From Roseovarius sp. EL26 (GTDB taxonomy: Bacteria; Pseudomonadota; Alphaproteobacteria; Rhodobacterales; Rhodobacteraceae): 64,000 nt of DNA. Location of the stretch: the NCBI RefSeq assembly GCF_900327775.1, contig NZ_OUMZ01000006.1, forward strand, positions 434,001 to 498,000, written 5' to 3'. Positions 9,188-20,012 of the stretch are shown here, in pieces. Both the position numbers and the translations under genes were made by a program. The notes under the pieces were generated by a model. The model worked only from the letters and a program-made list of their open reading frames with translations. It did no database searches and had not been told where the DNA came from. Every line of letters starts with the position of its first letter. The stretch's first letter is position 1.

Positions 9188-9483
9188 CGGTGACCCGAAC
9201 ACGATGCGGCGGGTACCATAGATGTTGAAGAATGACGGGGTAACAGATCAGTAGTGTCAAACGATCTCAGCACCACCAGCTCCGGGTGCTATATTTAATT
9301 GGGTTGCTTCAAGTCCGGGCTTCGCTAAAAGATAGGAGTGAAATAGGTGGAATTGCGATGAACGTCGGCGGAATGATGATCGAAACATGGAATATCGTTG
9401 GGTGATATTTTGCAGCGATATATCTGGTCAGGTTTTCGAATATTAACCTTAGGTGAAATACAAGCCGTGAGAATGATCCCTAC

Positions 9484-11292
9484 ATGAATACTGCGACCTC
9501 CCCCTCCTTAGATGAGAAGATTTTCAGGGTTGTACTTGTGTTGGTCATAGGCATTCGGGTGCTTATGGCAATTCTTGCCAGTCAGTCGATGATGGAACTC
9601 CTAGTGACTGGAGACAATGATGATATCATGCGGTTTCTGTCAATCCAGGATTGGATGAATGGGCAGGGGTGGTTTGATATGCGGCAATATCGGATGCAGC
9701 CACCAGAAGGGCTTGATCTGCATTGGTCCCGCTATGTGGATCTTGGGATCGCAACACTTATCTGGCCGCTGTCTATGGTGCTTCCCTTTGAACAAGCGCA
9801 AGTGATTGGGATTGTTTTATGGCCTGCTATTTTGTTTGTTTTGTTGGTGATTGTGATTGGCTTCAGCGCACGCAAAATGTTCGGCCCGCTTGTTGGTGCG
9901 ACCTCGATGATGGCAATCATACTGTGGCCCGTAACGGGAATAGTTTACTTTTCTGGAGCGCGCCTGGATCATCACAACGTTCAAATTTTGTTAATGACTG
10001 TGTTGACTTTAACAGCCGTATTGCCCGGGCCTGCTATCCGGCGCGGCATAATTGGGGGGGCAGCAGCAGCGTTGTCTTTGGCTGTCGGGCTTGAGGCGTT
10101 ATTGGTCATTGCCTTGTTTGGGGGAATACTCGTTGCCCGAGCTTTACTGTTGTACACACAGTCCGTGCCACAGTTTGTGGCTTTCTGCGTAACGACTGCC
10201 ATTGGCAGTGTGGTCTTGTTTTATGGGCAGGCTCCTATGGCCGAGTGGGCGCTGAATCACTGCGATGAATTGTCGGTGCCTTATTTATCCATTGCGGCAA
10301 CCGGAGCGGGGATCAGTGTGGTTTATGCGGTAGTGTCTTCCAGATTGAGCCATTTGGTCACACGTACATTGGTGTTCTTGGCGCTGTGCGCTTTGGGTGT
10401 TTTTTTTCTTTACCCTTTGATCGAGCCGTGCTTCGCGGGCCCCTACGGCAACCTACCACCGGATGTGACCCATATCATTAGCAACCGAATTGAGGAGGCT
10501 AGGTCTATCTTTGTGGCGTTTAGCCAGGGGGAGGTGATTGTCTATGGACTTGTGCTTCCAACCATCGCCATAACATTTCTGATGACGGCGATTTGGGTTC
10601 GCCGCATTATTATTCAGCATGAGGATACTGCTACGACAGCTCGATTGGGTATTTTACTTTTATTTTCTTGGCTGGGCGTGCTGGCCAGCATGTCACAGAT
10701 CCGCCTGACACTATTGGCAGCATCGGCGATACCAATATTGATTGGTTTTGCCCTTGCTGAATTTCTGACAGCGCGCCGGGAAGGTCGAAACCGGTATGTT
10801 TTAGTTCTGTTATTGCCATTGCTTGTAGTTGTCTTTGCGCCTTATGCGGGGAGTCTCCAGCCGGATAAAAATGAAAATGTATCGAACACCTCATCTGAAC
10901 AGGGGGCAAGTCAATCAACTGCCGTCAAAACCTGTCGTAATTTGGACTTAATAAAAGAGCTAGCTGATCTTCCTCGTGGCAAGATATTTAGCTCGGCAAA
11001 TATGAGTGCTCCGATTTTACTACTGACACCACATAGTGTTGTGACGGGCCTCTATCATCGCAGTCCCTCTGCTATTCGGGATGGTCTTTTGCCATTTGAG
11101 CAGGATGAGACGGCCCTTCGTGAGGCAATTATCCGAACAGACGTGGATTACTTGATGTTGTGTAGGAATCTTGTCTATGGAGATAGTGGCTCTTTCGGAT
11201 CGCAACTCGCTGCGGGGCATGAGGTGGCATGGCTTCACCGGATTGAAGGGCTTAGCGATGAGCTTTTGCTGTTTAGTATTGTTCGGAATTGA
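9484..11292 (+). CDS. Polytopic membrane protein, GT-C glycosyltransferase-like
   Basis: A 602-residue protein with a hydrophobic N-terminal helix (about 13-35) followed by a loop containing GDNDDIMR (Asp44, Asp46, Asp47, Arg50), then GQGWFD, RMQPPEGLDLHWSR, and about ten further hydrophobic segments to residue 460. A soluble C-terminal domain of about 140 residues follows. A conserved acidic motif in the first extracytoplasmic loop plus many helices is the architecture of GT-C lipid-linked-sugar glycosyltransferases (STT3/PMT-like), so I infer a similar role in envelope glycan or lipid modification; the donor and acceptor are unknown. Local base composition is more AT-rich than in recF or gyrB. 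It sits between two replication genes on the same strand. Confidence 0.8.
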   Translation: MNTATSPSLDEKIFRVVLVLVIGIRVLMAILASQSMMELLVTGDNDDIMRFLSIQDWMNGQGWFDMRQYRMQPPEGLDLHWSRYVDLGIATLIWPLSMVLPFEQAQVIGIVLWPAILFVLLVIVIGFSARKMFGPLVGATSMMAIILWPVTGIVYFSGARLDHHNVQILLMTVLTLTAVLPGPAIRRGIIGGAAAALSLAVGLEALLVIALFGGILVARALLLYTQSVPQFVAFCVTTAIGSVVLFYGQAPMAEWALNHCDELSVPYLSIAATGAGISVVYAVVSSRLSHLVTRTLVFLALCALGVFFLYPLIEPCFAGPYGNLPPDVTHIISNRIEEARSIFVAFSQGEVIVYGLVLPTIAITFLMTAIWVRRIIIQHEDTATTARLGILLLFSWLGVLASMSQIRLTLLAASAIPILIGFALAEFLTARREGRNRYVLVLLLPLLVVVFAPYAGSLQPDKNENVSNTSSEQGASQSTAVKTCRNLDLIKELADLPRGKIFSSANMSAPILLLTPHSVVTGLYHRSPSAIRDGLLPFEQDETALREAIIRTDVDYLMLCRNLVYGDSGSFGSQLAAGHEVAWLHRIEGLSDELLLFSIVRN

Positions 11293-11352
11293 CCTCAAGA
11301 TTGGGGGGCTTTTGAATGTTTCTAATCCCCCATTAAATGTTGCGGCTATTGA

Positions 11353-13860
<2,508 letters not shown>

Positions 13861-13884
13861 ACCGTCGAGAAATTTGCTTATTCG

Positions 13885-13914
13885 CCTCAGCCCTTAACGG
13901 GGCTGGGGCTTTTA
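13885..13914. terminator. Hairpin terminator between gyrB and convergent cytochrome gene
   Basis: CCTCAGCCC (13885-13893) pairs with GGGCTGGGG (13900-13908) with one G-U wobble. CTTTTATT follows on the plus strand, so it ends gyrB. The minus-strand cytochrome gene stops within the T run (13912-13914), so the hairpin may act in both directions. Confidence 0.8.
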
Positions 13915-15837
13915 TTGAGCAAGCTCATCCCTCATCCCGCGCAATGTGGGGTCATCGGGTAAATATGTTAGGGCTTCTTCAACAATCGCCAGCGCGTCGT
14001 TCACGCCGCCACTGATATGCGCCAGCCGCACCAGCATCGGCCAGGCTTCGGCGCGTTGCGGATCTAACCGTACAACTTCGCCGAAGGCTTGTGTCGCTGC
14101 GGCGGCGTTGCGCATCGTCAAGGCCATGCCGCCAAGAACAAGATGAGTTTCTGGGAAATCCAGGCGAGTGGACATGGAATTCTGCCATTCAGCCATGCCC
14201 TGACTGAGGGCTTTCCGTTCGGTCGATTGCATTAAGGCTGGCGATACATTCAAAAGCTGCTTTGCAGCGGCAGATCGTACCGCGCGGCGTGGGTCTTCTA
14301 GCAAAGGCAGAAGGCGTGCCACTCTTGCCTCTGGGGCTGCGCTGCTTTGCAATTGCGCCGCGCTTTCACGGACCAGCGGATCCGGGTCGTTGAGTAGTGA
14401 GGCCATGATTGTCGTCACACCTTGGTCTGCAACAGGTTGCAATAGATAGAGTGCCGTCGCACGAACGATACCGGCCTGCTCAGGATCAAGTGCCAGTGCT
14501 TGTAAGTCTTGCCCTGTCAATTCTGGGCTTACCTGTGCCTGTGCAAAGACTGTTCCATAGTGTGGTGTGCGATGTCGTGAATCGGGGTACCAATCAGAAA
14601 TAGTCTGCGCGGCCCAATCCGGGGTTCGGTCTGCGTGGCAATCAGTGCAGGCATCTGGTGCGCCAGTTTGGTCATGCAAATCAGGGCGGGGGATGCGGAA
14701 GGAGTGATCACGCCGCCCATCAATGCCCATATAAATGCGTTCGATCATGTGGCAGCTATTGCATTGAGCGCCATCACTGTTTTGCAGGTGTTTGTGGTGT
14801 TCGGGCGTGTCGTAATTTTTCAATGTGAGTGTTGGGAAGTCGGTGTTGCCCGCCTCAGAATGGCATTGAGTGCAAAGAGCGTTGCCTTCAATTTTGATTT
14901 CGGCCTTATGGGGATCATGACAGTTCATGCACCCCACGCCACGCGCGTACATCTTGGACTGAAGAAAAGAGCCGTAGACGTAGACTTCGTCGAGTATCTG
15001 ACCATCCGGATGATAGAGACCGGGGCGCAAGAGGGCCAATCTATAGGTGTCATGGAAAGGTGTGCCTGGGATGGGATTGCCATTGGTCAATGCCTCGCGT
15101 CGAGAATGGCAGCCGGCGCATTGTTGGATTCCAGTTTCTGGATTGTCGCTGTCAAATGAAAACGCAAAGCCGTAGGCATCCAGATCTTGGGCATCAAGAT
15201 CTGCTCGCTTTGTAGCGTTATTGGCCCATTTCAAGTGTTCGGATGCTGGTCCATGACAGGCCTCGCATCCGACACCTATCTCAGCTTGGGCCGATTGGTA
15301 GCTACGCGTGTCAGCAATGTAGTTGCGTTGGTAATCTGTGGCGTGACATTCGGCGCAACGGGCGTTCCAAGTTTTATATGGGCCGCTCCAATGCAATCCA
15401 TCATCCGGAGGCAGGTCTTGATCTGGGTAAAGATGATACCAGCGTTTTTCGACGTCATCCCAAGTGACATCGAAACTTTGCTGACGTCCGTCTTCCGTTT
15501 CCAGAAGGTACTGTTGTAGGGGGGCAATCCCAGCAACAGAATGGACCGGGTATGTGGTGGTTTTACCGTCTGTTTCAGTTACTGTGATGATGTAATCATC
15601 ACCCTCTTTTGTGAATGAAACCTGCATGTCATCATGATCAAACCGTGCATCGTTGAAATCGCCTAAAACACTACTTGGGGTGGGTTCCATCCAGGCCTTG
15701 GCATGGTGCGATGTGGCCCAGGCTTCTGTCTCCTCAGCATGACAGTCCGTACAGTTTTGAGATCCGACATAAGTTGGGCTCTGCGCGTATAACGGGCTTG
15801 CAAGAAAGATCATGAAAACTGCAAGCAACCTGAGCAT
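13912..15837 (-). CDS. Octaheme c-type cytochrome with C-terminal HEAT/TPR-like repeats
   Basis: Exported multiheme protein of 641 residues. I start at the ATG at 15837 because it gives a clean signal peptide (MLRLLAVFMIFLASPLYAQ) and has AAAGG upstream; an in-frame ATG at 15882 would add 15 residues. There are eight CXXCH haem-binding motifs, with first cysteines at about 29, 161, 191, 240, 303, 322, 359 and 397 (for example CTDCH, CAECH, CEACH, CMNCH). The pattern resembles cytochrome c554/NrfA-superfamily multihaem proteins. After about residue 450 come helical repeats with LLNDPDPLVRESAAQ and EDPRRAVRSAAAKQL (HEAT-like) and then a TPR-like stretch (ATQAFGEVVRLDPQRAEAW). It has no partner redox gene beside it. 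Its function is unknown, presumably periplasmic electron transfer or an oxidoreductase scaffold. Confidence 0.88.
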   Translation of the reverse strand: MLRLLAVFMIFLASPLYAQSPTYVGSQNCTDCHAEETEAWATSHHAKAWMEPTPSSVLGDFNDARFDHDDMQVSFTKEGDDYIITVTETDGKTTTYPVHSVAGIAPLQQYLLETEDGRQQSFDVTWDDVEKRWYHLYPDQDLPPDDGLHWSGPYKTWNARCAECHATDYQRNYIADTRSYQSAQAEIGVGCEACHGPASEHLKWANNATKRADLDAQDLDAYGFAFSFDSDNPETGIQQCAGCHSRREALTNGNPIPGTPFHDTYRLALLRPGLYHPDGQILDEVYVYGSFLQSKMYARGVGCMNCHDPHKAEIKIEGNALCTQCHSEAGNTDFPTLTLKNYDTPEHHKHLQNSDGAQCNSCHMIERIYMGIDGRRDHSFRIPRPDLHDQTGAPDACTDCHADRTPDWAAQTISDWYPDSRHRTPHYGTVFAQAQVSPELTGQDLQALALDPEQAGIVRATALYLLQPVADQGVTTIMASLLNDPDPLVRESAAQLQSSAAPEARVARLLPLLEDPRRAVRSAAAKQLLNVSPALMQSTERKALSQGMAEWQNSMSTRLDFPETHLVLGGMALTMRNAAAATQAFGEVVRLDPQRAEAWPMLVRLAHISGGVNDALAIVEEALTYLPDDPTLRGMRDELAQ

Positions 15838-15966
15838 ATCAAACCTTTGTGGTGCTGGACTTGTAAAGCGGGATGTGGCCATTGCTTCCGCAGCAGATGA
15901 ATGGCGTGGGTAATGGAGTTACACTAATCTATTCCATTGAAAGAACAACGTTTCTCTTCGTTTCGG

Positions 15967-16572
15967 TCAACTCGTTTTGTAGCGGCTCATGATCATGTCG
16001 ACACTACTTTCTACGATTTGGGTCATTTCCTCTTCGGTTATGATCGGGGCGCCAAAGATCACGGGCCAAAAGGCCTTGGCTTTGATCAGACCAACAAATT
16101 CAACGCCGGCCTCGTCCGGATTGGGAACCTCCATTTGCCCGTCTGCGGTTGCAATCCGAAGCATGTCGGCAAAGACGCGGGTTTTATCCATTTTGCCTTG
16201 TGTTTTCTCGGCTAAGGCCGGATTGCGCAAAACCTCGCTGATCACCATACGCGCCATGGCGATGACTTCGGGTGACATCAAAAGGCGGCCTTCAACCCAT
16301 GCTAAATCGATCAACTGGTCTCGGATAGGGCGACCTTGCTCATAGCGAATATCCATCATGTCGGCAAAACGGTTGGACAAAACGCCGACGATGGATTGAA
16401 AGAGATTCTCTTTACTTTCAAAGTATTTATACACCGTACGCTTTGAAACTTCTGCGCGTGCTGAAACCCTATCCATGCTGGCTGCGGCGAATCCCTTTTC
16501 CTGGAACTCTTCTACAGCAGCATTGATGATCTGCTGGAATTTCTCTGAATTTGGCGCTGTGCAGTCGGTCAT
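15967..16572 (-). CDS. TetR/AcrR family transcriptional regulator
   Basis: A 201-residue repressor-type regulator. The N-terminal helix-turn-helix lies at about 28-60 (AAASMDRVSARAEVSKRTVYKYFESKENLF), the classic TetR signature. The C-terminal ligand and dimer domain resembles the TetR_C group with LIDLAWVEGRLLMSPEVIAMARMVISE. It is divergent from the iron-sulfur/molybdopterin oxidoreductase genes, and two 18-bp GTAAACN6GTTTAC-type sites lie in the 141-bp spacer, so I infer that it represses that operon and itself. The inducer is unknown but probably an aromatic or aldehyde substrate of the oxidoreductase. Confidence 0.92.
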   Translation of the reverse strand: MTDCTAPNSEKFQQIINAAVEEFQEKGFAAASMDRVSARAEVSKRTVYKYFESKENLFQSIVGVLSNRFADMMDIRYEQGRPIRDQLIDLAWVEGRLLMSPEVIAMARMVISEVLRNPALAEKTQGKMDKTRVFADMLRIATADGQMEVPNPDEAGVEFVGLIKAKAFWPVIFGAPIITEEEMTQIVESSVDMIMSRYKTS

Positions 16573-16617
16573 GGCATCATGATATGCGGGAAAAATCTGA
16601 TGCGGTCAAATCTTGAC

Positions 16618-16635
16618 GTAAACTTGTGAGTTTAC
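16618..16635. promoter_or_regulatory. TetR-type operator O1
   Basis: GTAAACTTGTGAGTTTAC is a perfect 7-bp inverted repeat (GTAAACT/AGTTTAC) with a 4-base centre. It lies between the divergent tetR and oxidoreductase genes. A TTGACG element overlaps its left end and TACAAT its right end, so it could occlude a promoter. Confidence 0.75.
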
Positions 16636-16658
16636 AATGGGGTGAAATTCCCATACGT

Positions 16659-16676
16659 GTAAACGCGCCAGTTTAC
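16659..16676. promoter_or_regulatory. TetR-type operator O2
   Basis: GTAAACGCGCCAGTTTAC is the second 18-bp copy of the same half-site pair (6 of 7 outer pairs match), offset exactly 41 bp from O1, close to four helical turns. It lies 38 bp upstream of the first oxidoreductase start. Confidence 0.72.
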
Positions 16677-16713
16677 CACGCACAGATTATACGCTTCAGA
16701 TGGAGACCAGCCA

Positions 16714-17178
16714 ATGACAATCTCTCTAAACCTAAACGGCAATACGCATGACGTCGATGCCGAGCCTGGGACTCCATTGCTATGGGTGATCCGGGATGAA
16801 CTGAAAATGACCGGCACCAAGTTTGGCTGCGGCGTGGCCTCGTGCGGCGCATGTACTGTGCATGTCGATGGCGAGCCGGTGCGTTCATGCCAAACCTATA
16901 TAGAAGATGTAGGCGAGGCTGAGGTTACGACAATTGAGGCCATGTCTGAAACTGATATCGGCGCAGCCGTACAACAGGCTTGGGTCGAGTTGGATGTTGT
17001 CCAATGCGGATATTGCCAGTCTGGTCAGATTATGTCGGCGGTTGGCTTGCTCAAGGAAAACCCCAAGCCGTCAGTCGAAGATATCGACAGCTATATGCAC
17101 GGCAACGCCTGCCGTTGTGCCACTTACCAACGTATCCGTGCGGGTGTTCAACGTGCCGCAGAAATACTGGAGGCTTGA
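16714..17178 (+). CDS. (2Fe-2S)-binding small subunit of molybdenum hydroxylase (isoquinoline 1-oxidoreductase alpha type)
   Basis: Electron-transfer subunit of a xanthine-oxidase-family molybdoenzyme. The 154-residue protein binds two [2Fe-2S] clusters: plant-ferredoxin-type cysteines 39, 44, 47 and 59 (CGVASCGACTVH...SC) and the helical-domain cysteines 98, 101, 133 and 135 (CGYCQ...CRC). It is the normal length for the IorA-like group. One base separates its stop from the start of the large subunit, so the two form an operon. The TetR gene is divergent. No FAD subunit is present, as expected for the isoquinoline/aldehyde oxidoreductase branch, which passes electrons to a cytochrome or another acceptor. 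Confidence 0.93.
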   Translation: MTISLNLNGNTHDVDAEPGTPLLWVIRDELKMTGTKFGCGVASCGACTVHVDGEPVRSCQTYIEDVGEAEVTTIEAMSETDIGAAVQQAWVELDVVQCGYCQSGQIMSAVGLLKENPKPSVEDIDSYMHGNACRCATYQRIRAGVQRAAEILEA

Positions 17179-17179
17179 T

Positions 17180-19366
17180 ATGACTTTACAAACAACCCGT
17201 CGGAACTTCCTTAAAGGTGGCGCTGCAACGGCCGCCGTGTTGATCATTGGTTCGCGGCCTGATGGAGTTGTCGCGGCGGCCTCTGGCAATCCCTTGATGT
17301 TCAATCCGTTCGTCAAGATTGACGCTAACGGTACAGTGACTGCGATTGTGAAGCACTTTGAAATGGGGCAAGGGCCAACCACAGGCCTGTCCACATTGAT
17401 TGCCGAGGAAATCGGTTTGCGGATCGATCAGATTGACTATGAATACGCGCCGTCCAACCCCAAGGTGTACAATAACCTCGCCTTTGGCCCGTTTCAGGGG
17501 ACTGGTGGATCGACTGCGATGGCAAACTCATTCGTACAATACCGCACCGCTGGTGCCGCGGCGCGTGAGATGCTGATCACTGCTGCGGCGCAATCGCTGG
17601 GCGTTAAGGCATCTGAGTTGAACATCGAGGACGGTATGATCATCGGTGCTGGTCAATCTGCACCTCTTGGTGAGTTTGTCGCGGCTGCGACGCAGTTGGA
17701 AGCGCCAACCGCGCCACGTCTCAAGGACCCGTCAGAGTTCCGCCTAATTGGCAATTTGGATGTGCGCCGCTTGGATAGTGCCATCAAAGGCAACGGCACC
17801 GCGCAGTTCGCGATAGATGTGCATCTACCGAACCAGATGGTCACTATGATTGCCCGCCCAGAGCAGCGCGGAGGTTTGGCTAAGGGTTTTGACGATAGCG
17901 CCTCAAAAGAGGTGAAAGGTTACATCATGTCAGCCGTTCTTCCCAACAACGCCGGAGTTGCAGTTTATGCCGAGAACACTTGGGCTGCGATGCAGGCGCG
18001 AGACGCGCTAGAGGTCGAATGGGATTTATCTGGTGCTGAAACGCGCGGTTCCGATCAAATTAAAGCCGAGATCTTGTCTGCCTTAGATGCTGATCCGCAG
18101 TTTAACGTGAACAACAGCGATCTTTCTGTCACGCAGGATGCATTAGATGGCGCGACTCAGGTAGTTGAGAAAACGTTCTATTTTCCTTTGCTGGCGCATG
18201 CTCCGATGGAACCTCTTAATTGCACGATTGAACCCACGGAAGACGGGGGTGTCATTTTGCATGACGGGGCGCAGATGCCGACGGGGCCTCACTTTGCCTT
18301 GTCGCAGATCCTAGGTCTTCCAATGGATAAAATCCAGATTAACACTATGCTGGCAGGGGGCTCCTTTGGTCGTCGCGCTACACCAGATGCAGATTACCAA
18401 TCTGAGGCGGCGTTGGCTTTTGCCATGACCGACCAGTCACGCCCGGTTAAGCTAGTCTGGGCACGCGAGGATGATTTACGCAGTGGTTATTATCGCCCGG
18501 CCTTTGGTCATAAGGTGCGTGTCGGTTTAGATGCAGGTGGTGCCATTGTCGGTTGGGACCACCGGATTGCCGGCCAGTCCATCATGAAAGGCACTCCGTT
18601 CGAAGCGATGGTGGTGCATGATGGTGTCGATCACAGCTCTGTTGAGGGAACGGCAGACACTGCGTATCAGATCCCTAATGGCTTCTTCGGTCTGACAGAT
18701 ACGCCAAAGGCAACGACGACGTTGTGGTGGCGCTCGGTGGGGCATACCCATACCGCCTATGTTATGGAGGTCATGATGGACATGGCGGCCAAGGCGGCGG
18801 GGCAGGATCCAGTGGCATTCCGTATTAATTATTTGAGCGGTGATACCGAGGACCAAAAACGCTTGGTCGGAGTACTGAAGTTGGCTGCGGAACAGGCGGG
18901 TTGGGGCAATGCACCTGAGGGGCGCGCACAGGGTGTCGCAGTGCATAAGTCCTTTGGGTCTTACGTGGCTGAGGTGGTTGAAATCTCAGGCACAGCAGAG
19001 GGTGGTGTCAAGATCGAGAATGTGACCTGTGCGGTTGATTGCGGTCTCGCGGTGAATCCCGATGTGATCAAAGCTCAGATGGAGGGTGGCATAGGTTACG
19101 GTATCGGTCACGTGATGCGTGATCAAATCACCCTAACGGGTGGTGCTGTAGATCAATACAATTTCCCAGATTATGAACCACTACGTATCAGTGACATTGC
19201 TGCAATTGATGTGCATATCGTGCCGTCGGCCGCAGCCCCAACCGGGGTTGGCGAACCTGGCGTGCCGCCAGCAGCTCCGGCATTGGCGAATGCGATCGCC
19301 GCCGCAAGCGGCGAATTGCCTGTAAGTGTAATGCCAATGGCTGATAACGGCGTAGAATTTGCATGA
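17180..19366 (+). CDS. Molybdopterin-binding large subunit, isoquinoline 1-oxidoreductase beta type
   Basis: Catalytic subunit that hydroxylates N-heterocycles or oxidises aldehydes using a molybdopterin cofactor. I start at ATG 17180, one base after the small-subunit stop, because it yields a twin-arginine signal (TTRRNFLKGGAATAAVLIIG); an open frame extends upstream but overlaps the small subunit. The 728-residue length fits IorB. Visible cofactor segments are GQGPTTGLSTLIAEEIG, GTGGSTAMA, the GGSFGRRATPD loop and, near the C-terminus, GVGEPGVPPAAPALANA containing the catalytic glutamate. The small subunit has no signal and probably travels folded with this one (inference). The true substrate is unknown. 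Confidence 0.92.
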   Translation: MTLQTTRRNFLKGGAATAAVLIIGSRPDGVVAAASGNPLMFNPFVKIDANGTVTAIVKHFEMGQGPTTGLSTLIAEEIGLRIDQIDYEYAPSNPKVYNNLAFGPFQGTGGSTAMANSFVQYRTAGAAAREMLITAAAQSLGVKASELNIEDGMIIGAGQSAPLGEFVAAATQLEAPTAPRLKDPSEFRLIGNLDVRRLDSAIKGNGTAQFAIDVHLPNQMVTMIARPEQRGGLAKGFDDSASKEVKGYIMSAVLPNNAGVAVYAENTWAAMQARDALEVEWDLSGAETRGSDQIKAEILSALDADPQFNVNNSDLSVTQDALDGATQVVEKTFYFPLLAHAPMEPLNCTIEPTEDGGVILHDGAQMPTGPHFALSQILGLPMDKIQINTMLAGGSFGRRATPDADYQSEAALAFAMTDQSRPVKLVWAREDDLRSGYYRPAFGHKVRVGLDAGGAIVGWDHRIAGQSIMKGTPFEAMVVHDGVDHSSVEGTADTAYQIPNGFFGLTDTPKATTTLWWRSVGHTHTAYVMEVMMDMAAKAAGQDPVAFRINYLSGDTEDQKRLVGVLKLAAEQAGWGNAPEGRAQGVAVHKSFGSYVAEVVEISGTAEGGVKIENVTCAVDCGLAVNPDVIKAQMEGGIGYGIGHVMRDQITLTGGAVDQYNFPDYEPLRISDIAAIDVHIVPSAAAPTGVGEPGVPPAAPALANAIAAASGELPVSVMPMADNGVEFA

Positions 19367-19402
19367 TGCCATTATAGTGCTGTATCGCGCGGGACCAAGT
19401 GG

Positions 19403-19431
19403 AGGGATCAAAGTGTAAAGCTTTGATCCCT
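19403..19431 (+). terminator. Terminator after molybdenum hydroxylase operon
   Basis: AGGGATCAAAG (19403-19413) and CTTTGATCCCT (19421-19431) are perfect 11-bp complements around a 7-base loop. Only a short T-containing tail (TTGCAATT) follows, so efficiency is uncertain. Confidence 0.7.
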
Positions 19432-19461
19432 TTGCAATTGGCGTTTACCTAATTTGATCCC

Positions 19462-19483
19462 ACGTCAACTATAAAAGTGACGT
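19462..19483. promoter_or_regulatory. Inverted repeat in the MerR gene promoter region
   Basis: ACGTCA (19462-19467) and TGACGT (19478-19483) form a perfect 6-bp inverted repeat with a 10-base AT-rich spacer. The second arm continues into TTACGTATCAAC. MerR-family activators bind short dyads in long-spaced promoters, so this is a candidate autoregulatory site; the match is suggestive only. Confidence 0.4.
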
Positions 19484-19576
19484 TACGTATCAACTGCGTC
19501 AACTTGCTTGTCTGGTGTAAGGCTGTTCCTATCTGTTGCTGTAACGAGTGAGTTTGTACTTTTGATGGATAGTTCG

Positions 19577-19972
19577 ATGACCGACAATGTAATGACAATC
19601 AGGCAAATGTGCGATGCGTTCGATGTGACGCCTCGTACCCTTCGTTTTTACGAATCGAAGGAGCTTCTTTCGCCAATTCGCGAGGGGCAAAAGCGCCTGT
19701 TTACAAAACGTGACCGCGCCCGCCTTAAGTTGATTTTGCAAGGCAAGCGTTTTGGTTTCACGCTGGAAGAGATTCGCCAGCTTCTGGATCTCTACAGCAA
19801 AGAAGACCAGCAACTGACACAAATTACCCAGACCTATGACATCGCTGTTCAGCGTCTCAGAGATCTGGAGGAACAGCGTGACACGCTGAATGAAGCCATT
19901 GCCGATCTGCGCGCGCAACTCAAGTGGGGGGACAATATGTTGTCTTCTTTGCGCGCAGACGCCGCTGAATAA
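19577..19972 (+). CDS. MerR family transcriptional regulator of the beta-oxidation operon
   Basis: A regulator of about 131 residues when started at ATG 19577 ([17 protein letters not shown]); ATG 19565 and an earlier TTG/GTG-type start are alternatives. The winged helix-turn-helix is at about 6-70 ([27 protein letters not shown]...[18 protein letters not shown]). It is followed by a coiled-coil dimerisation helix, with no metal-binding cysteines, so it is not a metal sensor. It lies 40 bp upstream of an acyl-CoA dehydrogenase. By position it resembles the LiuR-like MerR regulators of fatty-acid or branched-chain degradation known in proteobacteria, so I infer control of the operon at 20.0-26.2 kb. 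Confidence 0.88.
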   Translation: MTDNVMTIRQMCDAFDVTPRTLRFYESKELLSPIREGQKRLFTKRDRARLKLILQGKRFGFTLEEIRQLLDLYSKEDQQLTQITQTYDIAVQRLRDLEEQRDTLNEAIADLRAQLKWGDNMLSSLRADAAE

Positions 19973-20012
19973 CAATAATAAACGCCAGACTTGCACAATT
20001 AGGGAGACCAAC

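Noticed and set aside
9269..9290. AGCACC/GGTGCT hairpin downstream of recF as a terminator
   Set aside because: Only a 6-bp stem with a 10-base loop and no T tract; too weak to call.
16934..17179. N-terminal extension of the molybdopterin subunit into the iron-sulfur gene
   Set aside because: The extension overlaps a well-supported gene in another frame and would destroy the twin-arginine signal that begins at 17180.
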